DNA from: Mrakia gelida
Lineage: Eukaryota; Basidiomycota; Tremellomycetes; Cystofilobasidiales; Mrakiaceae
NCBI GenBank assembly: GCA_024345305.1
Contig: BRON01000008.1
Span: forward strand, 1,116,001-1,180,000
DNA: 64,000 bases
Direction of reading: 5' to 3'
The notes beneath the pieces were generated by a model. That model did not search any database. It was given only the letters and a program-made list of their open reading frames with translations, and was not told the origin of the DNA. The position numbers were made by a program, and so were the translations under genes. Positions 10,343 to 22,155 of this stretch are shown here, one piece after another (position 1 is the stretch's first letter; every line of letters begins with the position of its first letter).

Positions 10343-12983
10343 TTAGAAGTAGCCTGAGAGTCACGAAGACAGAAGGAGAGAGAGAGAAGAGAGTCAGTTC
10401 TTGGAACGACCAGCAGGAAGGAGAGCTGATAAAGAAACGAAATGGACTCACTCTTCGACGCCTCAACTCCACTGCTGGCTCCCCTCGCCGGCGGCGTCAC
10501 CGTCCTCTCCGACAACGGTCTCCCACTACTCGCCCTCCTCTCACTCTCCCCCGGATCCAACGCAAAGTAACTCTCCGTCAACGAGTACGTTGAATCCCTC
10601 CCCTCCCCCTCCCCCTCCTCCTCGCCAGGATAAACACTCCCGCTCTGACTGGTCGCAACCGTCTGCCTCCTCGACCGTTCTTCCTGCTCTCGCTCATCAG
10701 CCCACCGTTCGCGATCTATCGATCTTGGTGATGCGAGGTAGGAGGAGCGGTTGTCTTCCTCCTCCGGTTGGAACGGCAGGACCGACCGCGTTGGAGGAGC
10801 GAAAGCCGCGAAGGAGGACGTCCGTTGTTGATCGTGGTCGTGTTCGGCGTCCTCGTACATGTCTCCGAGCTCCCCAGCTTCGCTCATGGGACGAAGGAGG
10901 ATCCCTGCTGGTTCGACTGTTGAGCGGGGGACAGCGACGGCTGAGGAGAAGGAGACTAGTTGGCTTGAGGAATTGACGTTCGACATTTGGGGTTTCGACG
11001 ACGAGGAGGAGTTGTTGGCGGCCCAAAGAGGAGCAGCGGCAGCGACGGCTGGGCTGAGGAGGTTTCGAGAGGATGGATTTGAGTTGGTGTTGGTGAGGGT
11101 TTGGAAAGGAGCTCCGTTGGTGGAGTTTCGGAAGGGAGAGGGGTTGGAGGAGGAGAAGGGTCGAGGGGAGGAGATCTTGTTTCGAAGTCCTCCTCCTCCT
11201 GCTCCTCCTGAGGGCTTGCCTCCTGATCCTGAGACGACGACGGCTGGAGGTTCGGAGCGAGCACGACGACGTTGCATGATCTTGTAGGCGAGGAGGATTA
11301 TGAGACCTGGATGAACGAAAGAAGAGGAAAGGAAGGTCAGCTCGAGCTGAAAAGAGACGCGAGACGAAAGCTGGAATGAGACGAACCGAGAGCTGCCAGG
11401 CCTCCCACACCGACTGCGATGAAGATTCCAAGCGACGTCGAGGTAGTTCCAGCAGTGACGACCGTTCCAGCTGCTGCAGCGGCGGATGCTGAGCTCGAGG
11501 CTGAAGCTGCTGAGGAGGTTGCTGAAGCTGAGGCAGAGACCGAGAGCCTGAAGTCGCGAGAAGAAGGAGCCACAAACGATCAGCTTCAACTTCGCCTCCA
11601 TTCGACCAACCTAGATGTGAACTCACGGCTGCTGAGAGACCGTCCCAGAAAGCCAATCGTCGACCATCATCACTCCTCCCGTCCCCTCAGCCTCCCCTCC
11701 AACGTTCTGCATCTCGAAGACGTGCGCTCCGTCCGAAAGGCCAGCGATGTGCCAGGCGACCTGACCGTAGGTGAGAGACGAGTCGAGGGCTGGATCTGGG
11801 AGGTTCTTGGTGAGGTTGACTTGAGGGTACGCGACGGAGTCGAGGATGGGGAGGAAGGTGCCGAGGGAGGGGTAGAGAGGCGTGAGGAGGGTGAGGAAGT
11901 TGCCTGCGAAACCGAAAACGAACGAGGTTAGCTACGAACGAAGACAGAGGAGAAGAAGATGAAGTAGAGAGAGGGTATGAACCTGTGAAGTTCATCTGCA
12001 AGCTCGAACCGTTGAAAGAGGTCCAGGAGATGGACTCGTTCGAGAACTTTGGCAGGAGGGGAGTGAGAATAGCTGCCTCCGTGGTGTTGACGACGTTGGC
12101 AGCTGCAGTCAGAGGAGAAGCAGCAGTTCAGCATCTACCTCATCGATGGATGAAACAACAAGCTGCGACGTTCGTCGCTCGAGTCGAGTCGGGCGGTGCG
12201 AGAGCGAAACGAAACGAGACTCACTCAGATCCGTCGAGCTCAACAGACTCCACCCTGGAGAGTACGAAACCGTCTGACTATTCTGCCACTCCGAGTCATC
12301 CGTCGTCTTGGATGAAACCGAAACCCTGCACAACACACAAGAGCAACAACAAAAGACGAGAACGAACGAGGTTAGCTCCTCTCTCCTCCCCCGCGGTTTC
12401 CTTCCCCTTCTCTCGTCACGTCTAGAACGCGAGATAGATTGAACGATTGAACTCACCCTTCCCAACCGAGCTCGAGACCAAAGATGCGTATCCGTTGATC
12501 AGGGTTGGGTGCTCTTGTGGCGTCTATGGATTCGAAGGCAGCCTTGAAGGAGTGAGTTCCGAACGGAAGTTGGGTCATGTTGATGGTCGTGCTCGATCCC
12601 AGGTCAGGGAGGACTCGTTGGATGGTGTCGTTGATGGAGATTGAGATGTTGTACGACGAGGAAGGGGCGAGGATGAGGGAGAAGGAGGTTCCTGAGACGA
12701 GACGAAACGAAACGAAAGAGAGGGAGAGGGAGGGTGTGAGCTCGAGAGAGAAGGGAGGGAGGGAAGGTCGAAGCTCATTTTGCTCACCTTGAAACTCTGT
12801 CTCTAGAGCGAGTTCGGTTCCTACAGCCCATGCTTCTACGTATCTCTGGGAGGTTCCATCCCAAGCGTCGGTGTTGTTCCAGCCTTGGATGAAGCCTTCA
12901 GTCCAGGCGCAAGTGATGCAGGGCGAGTAGGTGAGCAGAGGGGAGAGCGTCGAGAGAAGAGTCGTGGCGGAGAGAAGGGACAT
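10343..12983 (-). CDS. type I membrane protein with glycosylated ectodomain and cytoplasmic tail
   Basis: The start at 12983 gives a short, moderately hydrophobic N-terminus (MSLLSATTLLSTLSPLLTYS), a plausible signal peptide. The ectodomain has the CAWTEGFIQGWN and GTSFSLILAPSSSYNISIS segments seen in fungal surface proteins with a carbohydrate-binding-like beta fold, with several N-x-S/T sites and a second module (VAWHIAGLSDGAHVFEMQN). A Ser/Ala-rich stalk precedes one membrane segment (SLGIFIAVGVGGLAAL... LIILLAYKI) followed by a basic stop-transfer KIMQRRRAR. A long Ser/Pro/Glu-rich tail ends at TAA 10343-10345 after a last short exon (SYF). The architecture resembles the large basidiomycete family of uncharacterised single-pass proteins. 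A signalling or wall-sensing role would be inference. An additional upstream exon cannot be excluded. Confidence 0.72.
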
Positions 12984-13610
12984 CGCTCAAAGAGAGTAAG
13001 TCCAGATACTCGATGAGGGTGATTGAGTAGAGGTTGGCGAGAAGGAGAGGGAGGGAGGGGGGGCGAGAGGGTATCGAAGGAGTGTTGAAGGGAAGGAGGG
13101 GAAGGAAGGAGGAACGAGCTGATGAACAGGAGGTTCTCGTCGGCGTGGTCGTCTTCTTGGTCGAAGGAGGGAGGGGTTTCCGTGTATAGACCAGCCTTCC
13201 TGAGGCTGGGGAGAGGGATATAGATCCAAGGGGTCGACCGGAAAGGGAAAGGGGAGGAGACGCTGGCTGTTGGAGGAAAGAGAGGAAGGGGAGGAGGAAG
13301 CAGAAACGAGAGGGCGACGTCGCCCCAAATCAAGCACGCAGTAGTTTCGCCGTCGTCTTGGTAAGAGAGGAAGATTTGCTGAGCTCGAGGTTGACTCTTG
13401 GACCAGAGCTGACAGGATGGGAGATTTTTGGAATGTTGCCATTTTTTTTCTGACGCGGAGAAAGAGCCGAAGCGAGCGAGCTGAGAAGTGAGTCACGACG
13501 CGTCGCGATCTCGTTTCTCTCTTCCACCGAACAACAACAACCCGCCCAAGTTTCGACGAGATCATAAGCCCAACAAAAAAAGCTGCGTATCGTCACCATC
13601 TCCTCCCTCC
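12984..13610. other. intergenic region between two minus-strand genes
   Basis: This holds the 5' region of the membrane-protein gene and the 3' end of Rap1-like copy B. An open minus-strand frame across 13000-13333 is Pro/Ser/Leu-rich and resembles leader sequence. I see no convincing exon, although it could hide a 5' UTR intron. Confidence 0.5.
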
Positions 13611-16600
13611 CTACTCCCCAAAAACATCCTCCCTCCTCAACTTCAACCCCTTCTCCAACAACTTCTCCGTCACCCAGGCCAACCTCTCCACCTCCCCCAT
13701 CTCCCTCACCCCCGGCGCCAACTTCTCTCCCTTCACCATCCTCCTCTCGTACCACCCTTTGCAGAACTCGCACGCCGTCCTATCCGCCACTCTCACGATC
13801 TCGTCGCTGCCGCTCCCTTCGCGCCTGGCTGCGAGAGCGAGAGGGGAGAAGGTCGTTCGTCGGTAGGTTCCGCAGAAGAAGCAGAAGAGGGCTGTTGGAG
13901 GGCAGGACCTGGGACGGACTCCGATGGAGAGGAAGGTTTCGGGTTCGAGGTCGGATCCGGACCCTGAGGAGGAGGGGGAGGGAGAGCGAGGTCGGCGAGA
14001 GGTGGTGGTGTGTTTGGGAGGAGGGTTGGAGTGGGAGTGAGAGTTGGATTGGTAGGTGGATCCTGAGGCTTTGGCGTTGTGGTAGGAGGAGGAGGATGCT
14101 GAGGTGGAAGGGTAGGAGTGGCGAGGACGCGCCGAAGACGAAGACGAAGTTCCGATGTTCTTGTTCTTGTTCGACGACGACGACGAGGGCTTCTCCTCGA
14201 ATCGAGCTCTCTTCGACGACGAAGGTCCAGGCTGAGGTTCCGATGCTCGTCGATGATGCGTCTTGGCGTGCGAAGTGGATCCTGAAGCCAGAGGGCGGCC
14301 GTCGTCCGAATCCGATCCACCGTCGCGTCCGACGTTCGACGTCGATCCGTTCTTCTTCCTGAACGACTTAGTCAAATTATCGAACAGGTTTCCATTCTTT
14401 CTGTAACGATCTCCGATGGCGATAAGACTTCTGGAGGGGTGCAGAAAACCGAGAAAAAGAAAGGGAAGGAGCGAGTCAATATGTGCCGAGACGAATCGAA
14501 GGGAAGGGAGTTGCGCAAGAGAGGGAGCTCTCGTGGAAGAGGCGAGGTCAACAAACTTACCTTGGCGTGCATCTTGTTGAAAGCGTTAACCTTCGGTCCC
14601 GAAGTCTGAACGATGAGAGCAGCGAGGTCCCTGTCTTCGTCTTCCGTCCAACGACGCTTCGACCCGTCGTGCTCGCTCGCTCCCGGCTCCTCGTGCTTCT
14701 TCGACTTCTAAAAATTCCTCGGCCATGGCTCGATCGAACATGTCCTTCCTCCTGAAGTGGTGCTGCTGAACTGCGTGGGTGCTTCGCTTCGGGTACTGGG
14801 GGAAGGGAGCGCAAAGTCGAAAGAAAGCGAAGGGTCAGTTGCTCATCCATCTCCGTTCGCTTCGAAACTCGCGCGAGAGATCGATGCACGAGGACTCGAG
14901 GGGGGAAAAAAAAACTCACGGCTTGACAGAGCTCCTCCGCGACCTCAAGCGAGAAGGTGCCACCAGCTTTTCGGATCAGACGACGAAGATGAGCGTTCTC
15001 CTCCTCAGTGTATCGAACTCGACTGAGTTTCTGAGGTCGCTTTCCGAGGGAGTTGGAGCTAGGTCTTCGAGGTGAGGCGAAAGAGTTGTTCCTGGTAGGC
15101 CCATCGAGGAAGGAAGGTCAGCGACTCGTTTCGTCTGACCGAGGAGAGACGCGAAGATTCGGAGTGAACTCACGACTCGGATTCGCTTCCCTTCGACGAG
15201 GATGAGGATCCACTTCCTCCTCCTCCCTTCCCCGACTTCCGGTCGTAGTAACTTCGGTAGTAGTAGTAGTGCTGAAGGGCCGAATTCGAGTTGCGTTTCT
15301 TGAACTGTAGAGCAAGAGAGAGGCGCGTCAGCAAACAGACGGTCTTCGTCCGCGTCGCGTCGCAAAAGAGAATCGACCGAAAAGGGACGCACCTTCCTCG
15401 CGAACTGCTCCATCATGGCTGTCTGAGTAAGGTCCGACCTCGAAAGGACCTTGATGAGGTAGGCTTGCTCTTCTGCCGAGTACGACCAGGCTTGATCGGT
15501 GCTAGGGATTCGACCTCGACTGTTGTGCTTCGTTCTGTTGGAGAGAGGGAGGATTCGAGGCAAGGTCAGTGACGAACGAGGTGGCTTTGAAACGAGAAAG
15601 AAGAAAAGATGGGGACCTACGAAGATCCTCCGATATCCCCATCTGACGATTCATCGAACTCGGATTCGCTACTATCTCCACTAGAACCTCGACGACGGGT
15701 CTTGCCGTGGCTGGGAAACCGCAAAGACATGAACGGTCGATCAGCCTCGCGAAATCCTTCGACAAGGAAGCGAGAAAGGTGTTGAGACGTACTCCTGCTC
15801 CTCCTCCTCCTCTTCATCCTCGTCCTCCTCCAGATCCCTCTCCGACGAAGAAAACACCTCAGCAGGCTCGTCCTCTCCGTTGATCTCCCTCACTCGCTTG
15901 TCGAGGACCTTCTTCCGGATCCTGTAGTGCTCCTCGTACCCCTTCGCCGTTCGAGGATGCTGCAAAACCCCAAAAGATCAGCTCCCGATTATACCTCAGA
16001 GCAGAAAAAGAGGAAACGAAACCTCACGGTCAAAGCAAACTGCTGCCAGATCGTGAGATGAGTCGGTTCGGGACGAGACGCGAGGAAGACGGCGAGATGC
16101 TCCTCCTCGTCGAGTCGCCAGCCGTTGAATGAGAAGATTCCAGAGACGAAGTCGGATGCTGGTCGACGTCCTTTGTTGCTGCTGCAGTTGAGTCGAGGCG
16201 AAGAAGGAGATGAGTGGTCTGAGGCAGGAAGAAGCGAAACGGGGAGACACTCTTCGAAGCTCACCTCTCCTCCTCCTTCTCGTCCTCCTCCTCCTCCTTC
16301 GCCTTCCCCACCTCTCCAACCCTATAATCCCCTTCGTCCGCCGCAGCCTGATTGAAGAACGAATCCTTCGCCCAATCCAAGCTGACGACGTGCCCCTTCT
16401 GACCTGTTCTGAAGCAGGCGTTGAGCTCGCATTCGGGGTCGAGGATGAGGTGGGTGGCTGAGGTTGCGAGAGTGGTGGAAGGGAAAGGGAGGGAGTGTTG
16501 TTTTTGGGCTTTTCGCTGAGAAGGGGTTGTAATCGAGTGGGTGGGGGAGAAGGAGAGGGGAAGAAGGAGGGTCAGTGGAAGGAAAAAGGTGGGAGGGAGG

Positions 16601-17039
16601 GAGAGACAAGAAAGAACAAGGAAGGGAGAGAAGGTTGTTGAGCTTCGAGCTCAAAAGGAAGGAACGTCTCAAAGCTCACCTCTAGCAGTTCATAAAGAGC
16701 TGCAGCTTTGGGAGAGAAAGGGTCGAAGTAGCACAAGAGTCCTGGGTGGTTGAATGGCCAGTCGAGTTGAGGAGGAGGAGGGGTTGGTCGGGCGGGGGAG
16801 GGTTCGTTCTTAAAGATGGGAGGTGGCGAAGGGACCAGGGGAGGAGGAGGAGGAGCTGCTGCTGAGGAAGAGGAAGACGCTGGAAGGGCTGGGATCGAGG
16901 GTTTGGTTGGAGATGTGAGATGAGATGCTGCGGAGGGTGGGGAGGAGTAGCCTGATAGGGAGTCCATCCTGAAGAGGCGAGGAAGATGAGGTGAACGTTG
17001 AAGGAGAGGAGGAGGAAGGGGAGGCTGGACGGAGCTCAT
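13611..17039 (-). CDS. Rap1-like BRCT + four-Myb protein, copy B (frame breaks)
   Basis: Exon 1 (17039-16680) is Pro/Ser-rich and ends with the WPFNHPGLLCYFDPFS block shared with copy C. A BRCT-like exon follows (about 16508-16265: ATHLILDPE; HVVSLDWAKDSF; the frame needs an AAAAG acceptor). Then come four Myb repeats, each in two exons: GWRLDEEEHLAVFLAS/HPRTAKGYEEHY; WSYSAEEQAYLIKVLSR/FKKRNSNSALQHYY; RVRYTEEENAHLRRLIRK/YPKRSTHAVQQHH; RRWTEDEDRDLAALIVQ/SLIAIGDRYRKN. A basic Ser-rich linker leads to the C-terminal domain with CFFCG and CEFC pairs, ending at 13611. The exon from 14795 to 14561 starts in one frame (third repeat) but carries the fourth repeat in another, with a TAG in that frame near 14709. 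The splice from 14561 to 14430 is also out of phase. The gene is therefore damaged, misassembled or spliced in a way I cannot see. Confidence 0.72.
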
Positions 17040-17228
17040 CTTTCGTTGTTTCGCGTTTCTCGCCTTTCTCTCGTAGCTCTTGGATATCTCACTCCTCGAG
17101 ACTCTTCAGCAAGACGAGATGGGTATCATATATGCGTCTTACGGGGTATCTACTACTTCTACAGAGCTCGCTCCGAGTTCCATCGACGACCCTGGGCCTG
17201 AGACGAGCTCAACGCCCTCTCCTCTCCT

Positions 17229-18214
17229 CTACAGGTATTTCCTCGCCGACGCCCGAACCTTCCCATCAAACAAAGGTCCCTTGATGGGTGTATTGGGAGT
17301 GTGGAAAGGGTTGAGGAGGATCTGAGACGGAAAGGGAGAGAGAGCGAGGTGAGCTTCGCGACGCGACGAAGCAAAGGACAACGAGCAGACGAGATCTTCG
17401 CACCTTGACATACGCTTCCCACACGTCGAGAAAGAAGAGACGGATGCCCTCGTCGTTCTTCACTTCGTGAAGGAGGATGAATTTGACTAGAAAGGCGTGA
17501 GGGAACGAGTGCGAGGGAAGGAGGCGGAGTGTGAGCTCGAGCTCGCGAGATCCAGAGCCAGGAAGGCGTTCGAGAAGAGCGAAGACGCACCACAAGGAGC
17601 TACGAAAGCTGATACGGTCCACTCGTTGAACTTGTCTATCGATTTGAGGTACCTGCGATAGCGCAACACGCGAAACAAGAGGGAGGGAGATAGCGATATC
17701 GAGTCAGGTCAGCTCTCCCTTCCTTCCCTCGTCCCCATCTCCTCCCTCCCTCCCTCCCTCGCCCTGGAATACTCACATATTCCCCGTAATCATCCCGTCC
17801 TCAATCAAATCCAGACTACTATGTGCGACCATCTGCCTGAGATGCCCAACGTCGTAGCCCCCTCCTGGACCTCCCTTCCTTCGATCGATGCCATCTCCGA
17901 GCTTGACGCCTGCCATGGAGGCAGCGTTGGCGCCGAAGGAGGAAGCGTACTGAGGGGAAGCTGAGGGTTGAGGGGTTGAGGACCAGGAGGGGAAGGTTGC
18001 AGAGGAGGAGGAGGGCGTTGAGGCTGGGGAGGATGCGAGGGAGGAGGAGTTGAGTTGGGAGGGGAGAGATTGAGGTCGAGAGGAAGGGAAGGTGTGTTCA
18101 GAGAGGGGGTTGTCAAGAGGGCTGATAGAGGAAAAGAGAGGAAGGTCAGTGAAGGGAAAGAGATGTCGACTGAGAAGTGAGCACTCACCCTACGAGAACG
18201 AGATAAAAAGACAT
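17229..18214 (-). CDS. TRS20: TRAPP complex subunit Trs20 / TRAPPC2 (sedlin)
   Basis: Trs20 is a small longin-fold subunit of TRAPP, the tethering complex and Rab/Ypt1 exchange factor acting at the ER-Golgi interface. Exon 1 encodes MSFYLVLVG, followed by PLDNPLSEHTFPSS, matching the sedlin start (FYFVIVG-DNP-FE). A Ser/Pro-rich insertion of about 50 residues comes next, then GHLRQMVAHSSLDLIEDGM, YLKSIDKFNEWTVSAFVAP, FILLHEVKNDEGIRLFFLDV and the C-terminal NPFHTPNTPIKGPLFDGKV ending ARKYL at TAG 17229-17231. The insertion after the first strand makes it longer than the roughly 140-residue animal protein; similar low-complexity insertions are common in basidiomycetes. Five or so short exons. 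No break seen. Confidence 0.93.
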
Positions 18215-18518
18215 GCTGAGGGGAGGGAAGTGAGGTCGTGGATGGGGAGGGGAAGGAGGGTCGAAAGCTGAAAGTGAGCTTCGTCGATCTTCAAGCAGTC
18301 ACGCCGCTCTAGAGGAAAACTTTCAGCTCTCGAGCTCTCTCCCTCGCATACGCCACATCATCTTCTACTCTCTCCTGGACGAATCGTCTCGATTTTTGCT
18401 GGAGCTGCTCGCCCATCAGCAGATCCTTCCGGTCGACATCTTCCTCCCGTCGCCCTCGTCCGACTCTCGTCCCTCGACCTCCTCGACCTTCAAGAAGCAG
18501 GACTAGCATCTGGAAACC
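18215..18518. promoter_or_regulatory. divergent promoter region, TRS20 (-) / TAPT1 (+)
   Basis: About 300 bp separate the two start codons. The sequence is pyrimidine-rich toward the plus-strand gene. An open minus frame here (18309-18509) has no recognisable similarity. No clear TATA or CCAAT element was identified. Confidence 0.5.
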
Positions 18519-21500
18519 ATGACCAGCCCTAACGGGAAGCCCAAGATGGATCGTCGCCTGTCAAGTTTCAGGACGGACTCGCTTCTGATCCCCTCAGCCA
18601 GTCCATCAGCAAACAAGGTCAGCTTCGTCTCTTCCTTCCCTCGTCTCCTCCCTCCCTTTTGTTCGAGCTCACCTTCATGTTTCCTTGTTCTCATTGTCAG
18701 GTCCGGTCCTACCCATCTCCAACCCCATCTCCACCGCCTCAACCCTTCCCATCTCTACCCAACTCCCCTCCTCTGGGCTCTTCCTCATTCCTCCCCCAAC
18801 CGTCGACCTCGACCCTCCCTCACACCCCTCTTCACATCCCAATCCCGTCAAGCTCCTTCACGCCCTCCGGTTACTCAACAACATCCTCCTCTCCAGCTCA
18901 AACTCCTTCCTCCTATCCCCATGCTCTAGGTCATCGAGCCTCCTTCGCCTCAGCTTACTCTTCCTTCGATCAATCCCCATCCTTCATCCCACCCTCGTCC
19001 TCCTTCCCTCTCCCCTCAGCTTTCAACCGTCCCTCACCCTCCTCGCCCACCTCCTCTTCCACCTCTTCCTCATCAAGATCATCAAGAGCAGGCGGAGGAG
19101 GAGGAGTACGACGTCGACATCGTCCTCCAGCAGCCTACTCGTCCCTCCCTCCGAGTCCAACAAGAGCCTTCTCGTCGCTCGACTCTCCCGAGCTCGATCT
19201 CGAGACCCTCAGGAGGAAGTTCGGAGGAAGCGAAGGAACGAGAGTGCCTCAGACGACGATCTTGACGGATAAAGAGGAGACTTGGGTAGATGCGGAGGAG
19301 GAGATCAGGTCTCCGAGCACGTTCTGGGAGTATCTGCAGGAGGAGATTTGGGCGAACGACTTTGATTCCCATCAGGAGATGAAGTGTGAGTTCGATCTCG
19401 TCCAACGCCCTTCATGTGGATACCAGAAGCTGATGAGTATCGTGATACTACAGGGGAACGAGTATCGAACTTCCTACAAGTCCCTCTGGCCATCGAGAAG
19501 GTCAGTCCTCATTTCATCGCGTCCGAGTTCGTTCGCTCGACACTCACTCGACGCGTCTTCCTTTTCCCTTCGATCCAGCTCGTCCTTTTTGGCTCCCTCG
19601 TCTGCCTCGACTCTTTCCTCTACGTCTTCACCATCCTTCCTCTTCGGGCATCGATCGCGTTCTTCGTACTCGGTCGGAACTACTGGGTCTCGATATTCTA
19701 CAAGGCGACGAGGAAGTGAGTTTCGCGTCGCTTGCTCGTTGCATCGTGCGGTCGCTGACTGCTCCTTTCTTCTATTCGCCTGGCTCTTAGTCGGATAGCA
19801 CCCTCCCAAAAGATCGACATGCTCAAGTTCTCCCTGCTGCTGTTCTCGTGTGCGATCTTGATCACTTGCACGGACGCGAGTTACATGTATCATTCGATTC
19901 GAGGGTTCGTTCGCGTTCTTCCGTCTTCCCCTCCTTCCTTCCTCACTCGACACTTACATCGTCTCTTTCATTTGCTCTCCGTGATCATACAGACAGGACT
20001 CGATCAAGCTCGTCGTGATCTTCAACGCTTTCGAGGTTCGTCCCTCTCCTCTCCCTTCTCTCTCGTTCTCTCCTTCTCACCTCACACCTCTTCCCGCACT
20101 ACTGCAGATTGCCGATCGACTCTGTTGCGCCTTCGGTCAAGACCTCCTCGACTCGCTCTTCGCTCGAGAAACCCTCTCTCGTCGACAAAACGGATCCCAA
20201 CCTCACTTCCGACCCGCCGTCTTCTTCTTTCTCAACCTCGTTTACGTCGGTCAGTCCAGCCTACTCCCTCTCATATCTCTCGTCTTCGTCGAGAGACTGA
20301 TCCCTTCTCCGGCTTCTCCAGTCGTCCACGCCTTGGTCCTCCTATACCAGCTGATCTCTCTCAACGTCGCCGTCAACTCGTACGATTACGCGCTCTTGAC
20401 GCTGCTCGTGTCGAATCAGTTCGCTGAGATCAAGGGATGTGAGTGCACCTCTCTCGTTTTTGCTACCGAACCTTCGGATGGACTAACCGAACTTCGCTGT
20501 GCGTCCATCAGCCGTGTTCAAAAAGTTCGAGAAGGAGAACCTGTTTCAGATTGCTTGCGCGTTTGTCCCCATTTCCTTCTTTGCTCCATCTTTCGTCCCT
20601 CCCCTCGTTTTCGAGAAACTGACATCTTTGACGATGTCGTGGGATTTCGTTTCTTTCGCAGCGACATCGTCGAACGATTCCAGCTCTCGTTGATGCTCAC
20701 CGTCATCGCCGCTCGAAACCTCATCGAAATGAGCGGCTCGGACTTCGCCTTTCTGCCCAAGAGCTTCATCAAGGGGAAGGGGAACGTCGAGACTATCCTT
20801 TCGGTAAGTACACTCCCTCCTTTCCAAAGCGTCCGATGAGCTCGACGCTGATTGCTTCGTTTCGACGCGTCTCTCTTCTGTTTTGATCAGCCTGCGATGA
20901 TCGTTCTTGGGTCGGAGATGGCGGTGGATTGGGTCAAGCATGCTTAGTGAGTCCCTCGCCTACCTCACGACCTCTCTACTCATTCCAAGGCCTGACTCTT
21001 GCCCTCGCTCTCCCGTTCGAACAGCATCACCAAGTTCAAGTAAGCTCGGTTCTCCCTCTTCCTTCCTCCACTCGCGTCGTGCTGACTCTTGCTCCCTTCC
21101 TTCTTCCACCTAAGCCACATCCGCTCCTCAGTCTACGAACGTTTCACCGACGTTCTCTGCCGAGACCTCGTCACAGCTGGAGCTCGAGGAGTCCCAACGA
21201 GGAAGAAGGTTCGTCTCATCTCATCCCTCTTCTACCACCTCTTTCTCCCTCTGCCCTCTTCCCTCCCACCCTCGCTGACCGCCATCCCTCGCTCTTTCCA
21301 GCACGTCTTCGCCGACCAGTCCCCTCTCGTCTCCCGTCGACTCGGATTCGCCGCTCTCCCTCTCGCGTGCCTCGTCATTCGAGTCGCCATGCAAGCTGTC
21401 GGGATGGCTTCGCGTCGAGTCGAAGGGATCGATGTTGAGGTCGACGGGGCAGACGTTTGGATGAGTGAAAACGTCAAGTGGGTGTTGATCTGGCTGGGTG

Positions 21501-22155
21501 GGTTGGCCTGTTGGGGTTGGTGAGTCTCAAGCTTCTTCGCTCTTCGTCTTCGTCGCGAACGAAGCGAAGCGCTCCAACTGAAACGTGTTTTGCTTGTCGG
21601 GGTCCGCGTTCGCAGCCTGGTCGCCATCAAGATCGCTCTTGGAATCAGCATCCTCAACTTCGCTTCGAGGAGATTCGTTGGGATGGATGCGAGGAGGGAG
21701 GAGGACGACGAGATCAACGATTTCGAGAGGGCTCCGTTGGGGGAGGGGGAGGATGAGAAGGTCAGTCCATTCCCTGTTTCTTTCCTTCCTTCTCGTCATC
21801 ACATCGATCCTGACCCCCTCACCTTCCACACTCCTCCTCGTTCTTAGGAATACAACAAACGCCTCACCGCCCTCCTCGACCGAGATCGAGACGACATGCG
21901 CGTTCTCGACGAGATTCGAAGCGGAGGAGAAGAGAGGGAGTCGCCGGTTCTACCTCCTGCCAATCCGAAGGGAGGGAAGAAGGGAAAGAAGAAGAAGTTG
22001 ACGATTGAGGAGGTTTCGAGGTGGACGATGCTGTGAGTTCGGTTTCCTTTCCTCCCTCTTTCCTTCTTTGAGACGAGCTGGACAGCGTGTGTTCGGCGCT
22101 GATCGTTTCGCTGCTTCGTTCTTTCTTGCACGCGCCAGGAAACGAATCTTCTGAA
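18519..22155 (+). CDS. EMP65: TAPT1/Emp65-family ER membrane protein
   Basis: The product is the fungal orthologue of TAPT1/POD1/Emp65, multi-pass ER membrane proteins linked in yeast to ER folding with the SUN-like protein Slp1. A long Ser/Pro-rich N-terminus is followed by the family core: TFWEYLQEEIWANDFDSHQE, ERVSNFLQVPLAIEK, membrane segments (LVLFGSLVCLDSFLYVFTIL; MLKFSLLLFSCAILI), the signature DSIKLVVIFNAFE-IADRLCCAFGQDLLDSLF, later VAVNSYDYALLTLLVSNQFAEIKG and VFKKFEKENLFQIAC, and DIVERFQLSLMLTVIAARN. The tail is Lys-rich, ends KRIF and has a TGA at 22153-22155. It is very intron-rich and includes a 15-nt exon at 21025-21039 (Y-ITKF-N). Start at 18519 (ACCATGACC context) chosen as the first ATG in frame. 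Confidence 0.92.
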
